Shown in pieces: positions 6,173-12,239 of a stretch of DNA of 38,635 bases. A model generated the notes under the pieces. It was given only the letters and a program-made list of their open reading frames with translations, made no database searches and had not been told where the DNA came from. How positions within the stretch are numbered: position 1 is the first letter of the stretch; the number at the start of each line of letters is the position of its first letter. Origin of the DNA: a virus; IMG/VR virus record IMGVR_UViG_3300033148_007025, positions 1 to 38,635 of that record; one strand, 5' to 3'. A program made the translations under genes and the position numbers.

Positions 6173-6380
6173 GAAAAAACTTTATTGTGTTACGGCTAAT
6201 GTTAAGGGTTGGTTTTTCATCAAAGCCAAGAGTAAAAAAGATGCTGAAGCAAGGTTTTATTGTATGATCACCAACGAGAAGTATCCTTCTCATAAAGACA
6301 AAAGAAGTCTTGGCCTTAAACATTTTACAATCGAAAAAGTAAATAAGAAACCTGTGATTATTGATGAAATCCCATTTTAG
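6156..6380 (+). CDS. Hypothetical basic early protein
   Basis: A 74-residue, lysine-rich protein with predicted beta strands (YCVTANVKGWFFIKAKS pattern near the N-terminus) and a helix containing DAEARFY, reminiscent of small one-domain alpha/beta folds. ATG 6156 is preferred because the strong SD GGAGAGGGGG (6141-6150) precedes it; an upstream ATG at 6135 has none. No known family was recognised. It lies between the small membrane protein and the annealing protein in the early operon. Confidence 0.6.
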   Translation: MKSKDKKKLYCVTANVKGWFFIKAKSKKDAEARFYCMITNEKYPSHKDKRSLGLKHFTIEKVNKKPVIIDEIPF

Positions 6381-6398
6381 AGGGGAGGTGAATAAAAT

Positions 6399-7091
6399 AT
6401 GCCAGCGGCTAAAAATTTAACAGCGAAAAACATTACCAAAGAGGCAATGGTTAAAAAATCGGAAACAATTGCCCACTCTCCGGTAGTTCTCCCGGCGGCT
6501 TCACCTGAGGAGGCTAAAAAGGCGTGGGCTTCTTATGAAGCTCTAAAGCAGGCCGTCCTTGATGAAAAAAATGACGTTCAGGTCATTCAAGGCAAAAACT
6601 TTCTCAAGAAATCTTATTGGCGAAAGATTGCCACTTTTTTCAATTTGTCGGTTGAGGTAGTTGAGGAACGCCGGGAAGATATTGGCAAAAACGTTGTCTT
6701 TCATTTTGTTTGTAAGGCGATTGCGCCCAACGGCCGGTTTGCGATTGGTTCTGGCTCGGCTGATATTTTTGAGAAGGGATATCGGAACAGCTATCACAAT
6801 GTTAGGGCTACCGCCGAAACTAGGGCTTTTAACCGGGCCGTTTCAAACTTGGTGGGCGGCGGCGAGGTTTCCGCTGAGGAAGTAGAGCAGGTTTCAGAAC
6901 CCAATGCCAGCTCCAGCGATAAGGCTTATGCGTCTGAACCTCAAAAAAGAATGATCTTTGCTTTGAGCAAGGGCAAGGGAATTGCCCCTGAAAAGGCAAA
7001 AGAGGACGCTAAAAAGAAGTTTGGACTCAAGTCATTTAAAGATTTGACGAGAGCGCAAGCAAGAGAGCTTATTGAGGTTTTACAGTCTTGA
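6399..7091 (+). CDS. Probable single-strand DNA annealing protein (Rad52/ERF-like)
   Basis: A 230-residue protein. The core (about residues 58-165) has the pattern GKNFLKKSYWRKIATFF, a beta meander containing CKAIAPNGR, and ATAETRAFNRAVSNLVG followed by GEVSAEEV. This pattern recurs in phage and archaeal-virus recombination proteins that are placed near the Rad52/ERF annealing group. The C-terminus (about 178-230), beginning ASEPQKRMIFALSK, resembles the small helical domain often attached to such proteins. It would coat and anneal single-stranded DNA during replication or repair. It is the only clear DNA-metabolism protein besides HNH. The SD GGGGAGGTG before ATG 6399 is strong. The family assignment is from memory of patterns. 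Confidence 0.65.
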   Translation: MPAAKNLTAKNITKEAMVKKSETIAHSPVVLPAASPEEAKKAWASYEALKQAVLDEKNDVQVIQGKNFLKKSYWRKIATFFNLSVEVVEERREDIGKNVVFHFVCKAIAPNGRFAIGSGSADIFEKGYRNSYHNVRATAETRAFNRAVSNLVGGGEVSAEEVEQVSEPNASSSDKAYASEPQKRMIFALSKGKGIAPEKAKEDAKKKFGLKSFKDLTRAQARELIEVLQS

Positions 7092-7093
7092 GG

Positions 7094-7128
7094 TCTGCGT
7101 CCGGCCCGAGGCAGGCGGGCCGGGCAGA
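7094..7128 (+). repeat. GC-rich inverted repeat (REP-like hairpin)
   Basis: TCTGC-GT-CCGGCCCG (7094-7108) pairs with CGGGCCGG-GCAGA (7116-7128) around a 7-base loop, with only a 2-base bulge. Its base composition is very GC-rich, unlike the AT-rich genes on both sides. It begins just after the stop of the annealing gene, and its right arm overlaps the AGAGG SD of the gene at 7139. It looks like an inserted palindromic repeat and may also limit translation downstream. Confidence 0.7.
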
Positions 7129-7138
7129 GGTCTTAAAA

Positions 7139-7327
7139 ATGAAAGTGATTAAATGTGAGAATTGCCATAAAAAACTATCACCGGGGGTTGTTAGCTTTAG
7201 TTTAAGGCGTTTTGGGAGATATTTATGTATGAAGTGTCAACAAAAAGAAAGATTGCTTGATATGCCGCCTAAGATAGCCAAATTTATCAATGAAGAAGTG
7301 AGGAAGAAATATGGGCGACTATCATAA
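7139..7327 (+). CDS. Small zinc-ribbon protein
   Basis: A 62-residue protein with CENCHKKL at residues 5-12 and CMKCQ near residue 30, a four-cysteine treble-clef or zinc-ribbon arrangement, followed by a basic helix. Such small phage zinc proteins usually bind DNA, RNA or a protein partner; no specific family was recognised. ATG 7139 is chosen with SD AGAGG at 7126-7130, which sits in the right arm of a GC-rich hairpin. The gene overlaps the next by 17 bases. Confidence 0.65.
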   Translation: MKVIKCENCHKKLSPGVVSFSLRRFGRYLCMKCQQKERLLDMPPKIAKFINEEVRKKYGRLS

Positions 7328-7592
7328 ACGACCAACTCAAGAACAGCGCATTTTAAACCTTTTAAGAGAAAGGGGAAGCCGGGGCGCTTATGTTTATGAG
7401 TTTATGACTCCTCGGCCAAATGGACTCGGGATTGCTCAATATAATGCCCGTATCTATGGGTTAAGAGAAAAGGGATATGTAATTGAAAACAAAAAACCGG
7501 GCCATTTTGTTTTGGTTAAAGATGTTGAGTTTGATGAAAATGGGCAGGGAAAATTGGGACTTGACAAGGTTTTTAAAAAAGAATTAAGATAA
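7311..7592 (+). CDS. Winged helix-turn-helix DNA-binding protein
   Basis: A 93-residue protein resembling the small phage helix-turn-helix proteins: QRILNLLRERG (helix 1), a turn, then IAQYNARIYGLREKGYVIEN (recognition helix and wing, about residues 42-61). This pattern is found in phage HTH_39-type proteins, often encoded beside recombination genes. It may be a transcription regulator of the early operon. Its 3' end contains a copy of the CTTGACAAG promoter element (7560-7568), so the coding sequence overlaps a likely promoter. Confidence 0.7.
   Translation: MGDYHKRPTQEQRILNLLRERGSRGAYVYEFMTPRPNGLGIAQYNARIYGLREKGYVIENKKPGHFVLVKDVEFDENGQGKLGLDKVFKKELR
7561..7590 (+). promoter_or_regulatory. 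Internal promoter with CTTGACAAG -35 element
   Basis: TTGACA at 7561-7566, an 18-base spacer and TAAGAT at 7585-7590 (4 of 6). The 19 bases 7550-7568 are identical to 5832-5850 at the early promoter. It lies within the 3' end of the HTH gene and would transcribe the excisionase-like gene at 7599 and onward. Confidence 0.45.
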
Positions 7593-7598
7593 AGACAA

Positions 7599-7769
7599 AT
7601 GAAGATATATAAAGCAAAAGAAGTAGCCAAAATACTTGGACTAACCAGAGAAAAAGTCCAAGAGCTTTGCCGAAATGGCGATTTGAAAGCTTTTAGAACC
7701 AGCTCCAAAGAAAAAGCTCACTGGCGAATTACCGAGGCGGCTTTAATGGAGTTTATGTCGAATAAGTAA
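7599..7769 (+). CDS. Excisionase-family (HTH_17/MerR-like) DNA-binding protein
   Basis: A 56-residue protein with the standard pattern of excisionase-type domains: YKAKEVAKILGLTREKVQELCRNGDLKA at the start, then a wing with W and a helix ending MEFMSNK. Such domains bind DNA and act as recombination directionality factors or small regulators. No integrase gene is visible here, so a regulatory role is as likely as excision. The gene is preceded by an internal promoter and is followed after one base by the RlpA-like gene. Confidence 0.75.
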   Translation: MKIYKAKEVAKILGLTREKVQELCRNGDLKAFRTSSKEKAHWRITEAALMEFMSNK

Positions 7770-7770
7770 A

Positions 7771-8313
7771 ATGAAAAAATGGACTGCCCTAAAAAAATTC
7801 AGGCTTGGCGACATCTTCAATCATCAACTTACGATGGACTTGGTAGCTCTTATCGGTTTAAGTATTTTGCTTTCTCTTTTGGTTATGTTGGGATTTTTAA
7901 TGGGAGCAAGTTATGAAAAAAATCAAAACAGACAAATGCTCTCGCCAATTCCGGAATGTCCTTTGCCAACCCCAAGTCCGGCGAAACTTCGCCAAACACA
8001 TCGTAGTGGCGAGGCGTCCTTCTATGATGAAACGTATTGTGAGCGATTCAACCCTAACTGTATTACTGCAAGTGGTGATCGTTTTGATGAAAATGCTTTT
8101 ACTTGTGCTTGTGTTAATGATTACCCGCTTGGCACGCTTCTCGTGGTTAGCCATCAAAAGAAGTCTATCGTGGTTGAATGTAACGATCGTGGGTCGTTTA
8201 AGGAAAAGTATGGTCGAATGCTCGATTTATCGAAGGCGGCTTTTGAGGCGTTGGCGCCGATTTCTAAAGGTGTTATCGAAGTCAAGGTCGCTCCCGTTAC
8301 CGTAAAGGAATAA
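7771..8313 (+). CDS. RlpA-like double-psi beta-barrel protein, membrane-anchored
   Basis: A 180-residue protein with a short cytoplasmic N-terminus, one membrane span (about residues 24-48), a Pro/Ser/Thr linker and an extracytoplasmic RlpA-like domain (about 70-175). The family pattern is visible: SGEASFYDE, TASGDRFDE, YPLGTLLVVS, CNDRGSF and GRMLDLSKAAFEAL. RlpA proteins are double-psi beta-barrel enzymes or binders that act on peptidoglycan strands lacking stem peptides. Four cysteines could form disulphides outside the membrane. It lies in the early region, away from the lysis cassette, so it may remodel the cell wall or alter host division rather than lyse the cell. That role is inference. 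Confidence 0.8.
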   Translation: MKKWTALKKFRLGDIFNHQLTMDLVALIGLSILLSLLVMLGFLMGASYEKNQNRQMLSPIPECPLPTPSPAKLRQTHRSGEASFYDETYCERFNPNCITASGDRFDENAFTCACVNDYPLGTLLVVSHQKKSIVVECNDRGSFKEKYGRMLDLSKAAFEALAPISKGVIEVKVAPVTVKE

Positions 8314-8314
8314 T

Positions 8315-8488
8315 ATGAAGTTGGAAAAGATAATAGAAAAGGCTGAAAAATATAAGTACGAAGCTTGTCGTGATAAGTTCATGAGGAAACACTTTGGATT
8401 TGGTAATTATGATGTGATAACCCCCTTGATGTTAATCAAGGCCATTAAGAAAGTGGTTGATTTAAGTTTAGGGAGAAAAAATGTATAA
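8315..8488 (+). CDS. Hypothetical 57-residue protein
   Basis: A 57-residue basic helical ORF, coupled to the following dehydrogenase gene (its stop TAA 8486-8488 overlaps the start at 8481). It is mostly charged helix with a conserved-looking aromatic patch (HFGFGNYDV) in the middle. No family was recognised. Confidence 0.5.
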   Translation: MKLEKIIEKAEKYKYEACRDKFMRKHFGFGNYDVITPLMLIKAIKKVVDLSLGRKNV

Positions 8489-9335
8489 AATTGGTATCGT
8501 TGGTTATGGTTATGTTGGTAAAGGAATGCACCGGTTATTCGGTGATTGGGTGCAGGCTATTTATGATCCTTATATAAATTTTTCGGCCAGTTCTCATAGT
8601 TTTGAATTTGACAATATGAGAATAGGGAAGGGATTAAATGACAAGGTGGCTTTTGAAGCTTGCGATTTAACCATTGTTTGTGTTCCCACTAACACCGCCA
8701 AAGATGGCTGGTCTTGTGATGCTTCGATTGTTGAGGAGTCGGTCAAGTGGTTGACTGAGGTTGACCCCAAGCTTTTGATTTTAGTTAAGTCCGCAGTCGT
8801 GCCTTCAAAGATAGAGGCAATCCAAAAAAAATACAAGGCAAGGATTGTCATTTCCCCGGAGTATCTTGGGGAGGGCAATTATTTTGTGCCCTTTTGGAAG
8901 TATCCAGATCCGAAGGAAGTTAAGATGCACTCGTTTCAGATATTTGGCGGTGAGAAAAGGGACACTTCAAAATGTGTTGACATTTTCGTTAAAAAGATGG
9001 GGCCTCACGTTAAATTTTACCAAACCGATTTAAAAACCGCCGCCCTTTGTAAATATATGGAGAACTCTTGGGGGGCGATGAAGGTTACTTTTGCCAACGA
9101 GTGGTATGACATCGCCAAGGCTCACGGCGTTGATTATAACGAGTTAAGGGAACTTTGGACGGCTGATAGCCGGGTGGAAAAGATGCATACGGCGGTATTT
9201 CCAAAATCAAGGGGGTATGGCGGCAAATGTTTCCCCAAGGACGTCCGGGCGATTATTGATGATACCGAGAAAAAAGGATATGAGGCGGAAATAATGAGGG
9301 CAGTTGATAGGGTTAATAGAAAATTTAAACGATAG
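8481..9335 (+). CDS. UDP-glucose/GDP-mannose dehydrogenase-like protein, short form
   Basis: A 284-residue protein of the nucleotide-sugar 6-dehydrogenase family. The N-terminal Rossmann domain has GIVGYGYVGKG (residues 4-14) for NAD binding, CVPTNT (about 72-77) and SPEYLGEG (about 124-131). The central helical domain has KYMENSW and ends in GYGGKCFPKD (about 244-253), the family motif with the catalytic Cys. Full enzymes are about 400-450 residues with a C-terminal UDP-sugar-binding domain, which is missing here; the protein stops soon after the catalytic Cys. It may make a uronic acid precursor for the glycan genes at 12236-20944, or bind nucleotide sugars without full activity. Confidence 0.85.
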   Translation: MYKIGIVGYGYVGKGMHRLFGDWVQAIYDPYINFSASSHSFEFDNMRIGKGLNDKVAFEACDLTIVCVPTNTAKDGWSCDASIVEESVKWLTEVDPKLLILVKSAVVPSKIEAIQKKYKARIVISPEYLGEGNYFVPFWKYPDPKEVKMHSFQIFGGEKRDTSKCVDIFVKKMGPHVKFYQTDLKTAALCKYMENSWGAMKVTFANEWYDIAKAHGVDYNELRELWTADSRVEKMHTAVFPKSRGYGGKCFPKDVRAIIDDTEKKGYEAEIMRAVDRVNRKFKR

Positions 9336-9344
9336 AATGATACG

Positions 9345-9515
9345 ATGAAATACGTTATCTCATCAACTAAATTTACCAGCAAGAAGAAGGTCATTAAGCA
9401 ATTGGAAGAATGGTATGAGGACGAAACCCTTGATGATGGGGCGATGGTTTACGAGGTGAAGAGATCATATCGGCCGGTGGTGGTTAGAAAGATAAAATTG
9501 GAAGAAGTTAAATGA
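9345..9515 (+). CDS. Hypothetical 56-residue protein
   Basis: A 56-residue ORF with a beta-alpha-beta-like layout: a short strand, a charged helix (KKKVIKQLEEWYED), then two strands rich in Val and Arg. It is not recognised. It is coupled to the next gene through ATGA at 9512, supporting real translation, but it has no clear SD. Confidence 0.5.
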   Translation: MKYVISSTKFTSKKKVIKQLEEWYEDETLDDGAMVYEVKRSYRPVVVRKIKLEEVK

Positions 9516-9784
9516 AAATACCCAGAACCATTAAAGAAGATTGGAAAATTCACTTTGGCTGGACAATCGCCTTCACCATGCTCTTTGCCTTTGGGATGCT
9601 TCTTTGGTCACATCAGACAATAAAACGCCTTAGAATTGAGCTGAGGGACTCACAGCAAACATTAAAGGAGTGTCAGCATACCAACGACATCTGGCGGAGT
9701 CAGGTAAAGAGTGGAAGCGTCAAGATTTACAAGGAAACTGAAGATGGTAAAGAAATTATTGAAAGGTGGGAGATGGAAAAATGA
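9512..9784 (+). CDS. Membrane protein with coiled-coil tail (i-spanin-like layout)
   Basis: A 90-residue protein with one membrane segment (about residues 16-32) followed by a charged coiled-coil helix (about 35-60) and a short mixed tail. The N-in, C-out topology with a coiled coil resembles inner-membrane spanins, yet it lies far from the lysis cassette and no partner lipoprotein is visible. A membrane-anchored early protein is the safest description. It overlaps the preceding and following ORFs by ATGA junctions. Confidence 0.6.
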   Translation: MKIPRTIKEDWKIHFGWTIAFTMLFAFGMLLWSHQTIKRLRIELRDSQQTLKECQHTNDIWRSQVKSGSVKIYKETEDGKEIIERWEMEK

Positions 9785-10233
9785 ACCTAGAAGACCAAGT
9801 AATTAGTCTAAAACTAGCCAAGAAGCTAAAGAAGCTCGGAGTAAAGCAGGAGAGTTTATTTTATTGGTGCATTATTGATAATGGGGTTAATGGGGAACAA
9901 GACATTGTTCCTTTAACCGAAAAAGAAATGGATTATTATGACGACGTTCTTGGTAGCGTTGAATATACCGAAATTGCTTCCGCCTTTACTGTTGCTGAGT
10001 TGGGGGAGATGTTGCCTGAAGAGATTATTGTCACCAACAGATTTGATGATAAAGATATTTACTTTCTTGAATTTTGTAAATTTGAAGATAGATGGGATGT
10101 TTCCTATAAAAACGATATACTTAAAAAAGTAACTCAATGTTATGTAAATGGAAGAACCGAAGCCAACGCCAGAGCCCAAATGCTTGTTTGGTTAGTAGAA
10201 AATGGTTATTTAAAGTTAAAGGAGGAAAAATGA
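9781..10233 (+). CDS. Hypothetical acidic protein, 150 residues
   Basis: An acidic 150-residue protein, with an N-terminal helix rich in Lys/Leu and a mixed alpha/beta body; the C-terminus (YVNGRTEANARAQMLVWLVENG) resembles the end of small phage proteins of unknown function found beside early genes. ATG 9781 is preferred over an upstream GTG at 9766 because it makes an ATGA overlap and has a GGGAG SD nearby. No enzyme motif is visible. Confidence 0.6.
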   Translation: MNLEDQVISLKLAKKLKKLGVKQESLFYWCIIDNGVNGEQDIVPLTEKEMDYYDDVLGSVEYTEIASAFTVAELGEMLPEEIIVTNRFDDKDIYFLEFCKFEDRWDVSYKNDILKKVTQCYVNGRTEANARAQMLVWLVENGYLKLKEEK

Positions 10234-10328
10234 ACCTATTCAACTATCTCATCACCACCATTTTAAAAATCCTCAACCAGACAATTTTAAAGGGCAAGAT
10301 TTGGAAGAAAGGATTAGAGCCTAAATGA
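10230..10328 (+). CDS. 32-residue amphipathic peptide
   Basis: A micro-ORF with a perfect GGAGG SD (10221-10225) and ATGA links at both ends. The peptide is hydrophobic in its first half (Leu, Ile, Phe, with Asn and Thr) and basic in its second half, so it may form an amphipathic or membrane-surface helix. No family was recognised. The strong SD supports real translation. Confidence 0.5.
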   Translation: MNLFNYLITTILKILNQTILKGKIWKKGLEPK

Positions 10329-10489
10329 AAGAAATACTAAGAAACGACCATTGTGATGAATGTAAGAAACAAGGCAAGCGGTTGGATATGATTGGGCCTT
10401 CGGTGAGTGCGACTGTTGTTTATTGTAAAGAGGGCATGGCCTTCCATGATGAATGTGAGAAGTTTGAGCCAAAGAGGAGAAGAAAATGA
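10325..10489 (+). CDS. Small cysteine-rich zinc-ribbon-like protein
   Basis: A 54-residue protein with CDEC near residues 10-13, a single Cys near 34 and a Cys near 44 with a nearby His, consistent with one zinc site. It ends in a very basic KRRRK tail suggestive of nucleic-acid binding. It is coupled on both sides by ATGA. It belongs to a run of very small early genes of unknown function. Confidence 0.55.
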   Translation: MKEILRNDHCDECKKQGKRLDMIGPSVSATVVYCKEGMAFHDECEKFEPKRRRK

Positions 10490-10692
10490 CTAAACAACAT
10501 ATCAAAAACAAGATTGCCTACCTTGAACGAATGCTAAGAAATAAACCAGAAGAACAATATTATATGGGTAATAGTGATTGTGCTGAAAGTGCGGTTGAGC
10601 AAGGAAATAGATACAACGAGCAACTGGCAGAAGAAATTGAGAAGGAAATAGCTTTACTAAAAATAGAGTTAAAGAGTCGATTTGATGACTAA
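10486..10692 (+). CDS. Hypothetical coiled-coil protein, 68 residues
   Basis: A 68-residue charged helical protein with two helical segments separated by a Gly/Asn/Ser turn with a Cys. The helices carry Leu/Ile heptads (IAYLERML; IEKEIALLKIELKSRF), so it may dimerise as a coiled coil. No family was recognised. Coupled to its neighbours. Confidence 0.55.
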   Translation: MTKQHIKNKIAYLERMLRNKPEEQYYMGNSDCAESAVEQGNRYNEQLAEEIEKEIALLKIELKSRFDD

Positions 10693-10864
10693 ACCAATGA
10701 AAGGGAAGAAAGAGAAGAAATTTACCATAAAGGAAGTTGAGAAAGCGATGATGGTAGTTTTACCAGCCTTTCCTAAGCGTAAGCTGTTACATAAAATTGA
10801 CTTTGTGAGTCGTGTTTGGCAATTGACCAAAGCAAGATTAGAGGAAGAATTAAATGATCAATAA
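10685..10864 (+). CDS. Hypothetical basic protein, 59 residues
   Basis: A 59-residue lysine-rich protein; TIKEVEKAM at the N-terminus and an amphipathic C-terminal helix are visible. It overlaps the end of the preceding gene by eight bases. ATG 10685 is chosen because the upstream TTG would add only one residue. No family was recognised. Confidence 0.5.
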   Translation: MTKPMKGKKEKKFTIKEVEKAMMVVLPAFPKRKLLHKIDFVSRVWQLTKARLEEELNDQ

Positions 10865-10925
10865 CGAACCAAGGGGGGGGCGAGCCGAGGAATTTGATGA
10901 AAAGTTCTATTCAACAAGAAAATAG
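10854..10925 (+). CDS. Possible 23-residue ORF
   Basis: A tiny ORF overlapping the previous gene by 11 bases through an ATG in its last codons. It has no independent SD. The peptide is hydrophilic and unremarkable. It may be chance; it is listed because the stretch 10865-10938 otherwise holds only a G8 run and a 25-base repeat. Confidence 0.2.
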   Translation: MINNEPRGGRAEEFDEKFYSTRK

Positions 10926-10943
10926 ATAAGCTATTAAAATGAA
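10919..10943 (+). repeat. 25-base direct repeat, copy 1
   Basis: Matches 11221-11245 with two differences. In both copies the unit ends in the start region of a gene (ATG 10939 and ATG 11241). In frame it would encode KKID[KN]LLK then stop. In copy 2 this is the real end of the gene at 10939; here it is an orphan tail with no start. Confidence 0.6.
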
Positions 10944-11244
10944 GAAACTTGGTATAATCAAACGATTTGGAGTGTGTGTTTATTGTGGGCAGACGCATAG
11001 GCCACGGGGAATGATTGAGCCGCTTTATGAGGGATATTTTGGAAGAATTGTAATTGTTAAAGATGATGGCGACTCAAGAAAGGTATGGGTTAGGCTTTTA
11101 AGGCCTCTCCTTGCGCCAGATGGAAAAATCCAAATGTGCAGGGAATTTGTAATTTGCAGAAAACACATAGAGTTTTCTTTGTTAGTAATAATTAAAATGA
11201 AAATTAAGGAGTTAATGAAAAAAATAGATAACCTACTAAAATGA
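10939..11244 (+). CDS. Cysteine-containing hypothetical protein
   Basis: A 101-residue protein. CVYCGQTHRP (residues 13-22), a later CRE and CRKH (near residues 70-80) could form one zinc site. The middle is beta-rich with a basic surface; the C-terminus is a Lys/Ile/Leu helix. A nucleic-acid-binding role is possible, but no family was recognised. It is flanked by the two copies of a 25-base repeat, so it may have been duplicated or exchanged as a unit. Confidence 0.55.
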   Translation: MKKLGIIKRFGVCVYCGQTHRPRGMIEPLYEGYFGRIVIVKDDGDSRKVWVRLLRPLLAPDGKIQMCREFVICRKHIEFSLLVIIKMKIKELMKKIDNLLK

Positions 11245-11245
11245 A
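11221..11245 (+). repeat. 25-base direct repeat, copy 2
   Basis: Second copy of the repeat at 10919-10943. It covers the last codons of the preceding gene and the start of the next. Confidence 0.6.
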
Positions 11246-11402
11246 AGAACGAAGCCTAGAACAAGCCTTCCAGCCAGTTGATATGACTGACAAGGATAAG
11301 AAGAAAACCGTTGGACAAATTATTTTAGAAACGGGCCATGGTTTTTATGACCCGCATGGAAAGAGATATGAGGAACATCGAAAACCGAAGAAGGGTGCTT
11401 GA
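11241..11402 (+). CDS. Hypothetical 53-residue protein
   Basis: A 53-residue charged ORF coupled to the previous gene by ATGA. The C-terminal half (GFYDPHGKRYEEHRKP) is Tyr/His/Arg-rich. It overlaps the HNH gene by 35 bases in another frame. No family was recognised. Confidence 0.45.
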   Translation: MKERSLEQAFQPVDMTDKDKKKTVGQIILETGHGFYDPHGKRYEEHRKPKKGA

Positions 11403-11622
11403 GATTTACGGGAATGAGTGTGCCAACAAGGGCGACCCAAGGATCAAGCATACCTTCAAACGAAGGTTGACCTTTCATCATATTGTCTTTCAAAGCGAGG
11501 GTGGCACAGATGAGAAGTCAAACTTAATCCCGCTTTGCCGGAAGTGCCATGATTTTGTTCATGAACTAGCAGAGGGCCGGGAATATTACCTTGATAGTAG
11601 TGGCAAGAAGCGGAGGAGGTGA
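11368..11622 (+). CDS. HNH endonuclease
   Basis: An 84-residue protein with the HNH signature: HHIVFQSEGG at about residues 36-45 (catalytic His), the central Asn in KSNLIPLC, and CRKCHDFVH at about 57-65, with Cys residues for a structural zinc. It begins with a basic helix (NRRRVLEIYGNEC). HNH enzymes nick or cut DNA; free-standing small ones in phages may assist packaging or act as homing enzymes. It is far from the terminase genes, so the role is open. ATG 11368 with a purine-rich SD is preferred to an upstream ATG at 11347. Confidence 0.85.
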   Translation: MRNIENRRRVLEIYGNECANKGDPRIKHTFKRRLTFHHIVFQSEGGTDEKSNLIPLCRKCHDFVHELAEGREYYLDSSGKKRRR

Positions 11623-11628
11623 TAAAAT

Positions 11629-11907
11629 ATGATGGAAGTAAGCTATGGGGGTGACTCAGACAGTCTAATGGTGGCCGATGGCAGTAATAGTTATAGCTTT
11701 AGCTACGACTACTGGCATAATTGTCCAGAAATAGTGAAGGAGTATCATTACTGGGGTTATCCGACACACACAGCCCTTACTCAATACGAAGACAAATACA
11801 AGAAGGCCTTTAATATTGCCAAACTATTGCTGAAGGAGAAGCTACTTGTTTCAAGGAGGTTGGGGGACTTTATTAAATTAGTAGATAAAATAGCAAAGGA
11901 GCTTTAG
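11629..11907 (+). CDS. Hypothetical acidic protein, 92 residues
   Basis: A 92-residue protein with an aromatic-rich N-terminal half (many Tyr, Ser and Trp, with a FSYDYWHNC stretch) and a basic helical C-terminal half rich in Lys and Leu. A very strong SD (GGAGGAGGTGA at 11612-11622) precedes ATG 11629, suggesting abundant translation. No family was recognised. Confidence 0.6.
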   Translation: MMEVSYGGDSDSLMVADGSNSYSFSYDYWHNCPEIVKEYHYWGYPTHTALTQYEDKYKKAFNIAKLLLKEKLLVSRRLGDFIKLVDKIAKEL

Positions 11908-11941
11908 GGGATTTTATGCGCGTGTTAGGGGGTGATAGAAC

Positions 11942-12112
11942 ATGAAGATATTAGGAATTTACAGCATTATTGTTTTAATTATTACTTTGCTAATGTGTCT
12001 TGAAGATATGCTGTTGGGAATTGATGTGGCTGAAAATCTTTGGGGGATAGCGCTCTTTGTGCCGGTGTTGTTTTATGTCATTAAAACCCTTCAAGATCAA
12101 TCGAAAAACTGA
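11942..12112 (+). CDS. Small two-span membrane protein
   Basis: A 56-residue protein with two hydrophobic segments (about residues 3-22 and 33-49) separated by an acidic loop, and a short polar C-terminus. The SD AGGGGGTGA (11928-11936) supports ATG 11942. The topology would suit a second holin or an inner-membrane host-modifying protein. It lies just before the zinc-ribbon and glycan genes, so it may support glycan export, which is speculation. Confidence 0.6.
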   Translation: MKILGIYSIIVLIITLLMCLEDMLLGIDVAENLWGIALFVPVLFYVIKTLQDQSKN

Positions 12113-12239
12113 GTGGTATCGCTGTGGGGGGTGCGGGAGAATTATTAAAATTAGCGAAGAACATAGTAATGTTGGCTTTGAGGTGAGGGGAGATTTTGAA
12201 AGTTATTGGTGTGAAAAATGTCGGGAGAAACAAAAATGA
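12075..12239 (+). CDS. Small zinc-ribbon protein
   Basis: A 54-residue protein with two CxxC knuckles: CGGCG (about residues 17-21) and CEKC (about 47-50), spaced as in zinc ribbons. Flanking residues are basic. It probably binds nucleic acid or a protein. It overlaps the membrane protein upstream by 38 bases and the deacetylase gene downstream by ATGA (12236). Confidence 0.6.
   Translation: MSLKPFKINRKTEWYRCGGCGRIIKISEEHSNVGFEVRGDFESYWCEKCREKQK

Noticed and set aside
7088-7138. Coding extension of the zinc-ribbon gene upstream to TTG 7088
   Set aside because: The extra codons run through a GC-rich hairpin, give a sequence of unusual composition and lack an SD; ATG 7139 is better.
11917-11946. 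Nine-codon leader peptide ORF before 11942
   Set aside because: It covers the SD region of the next gene, has no SD of its own, and is too short to tell from chance.
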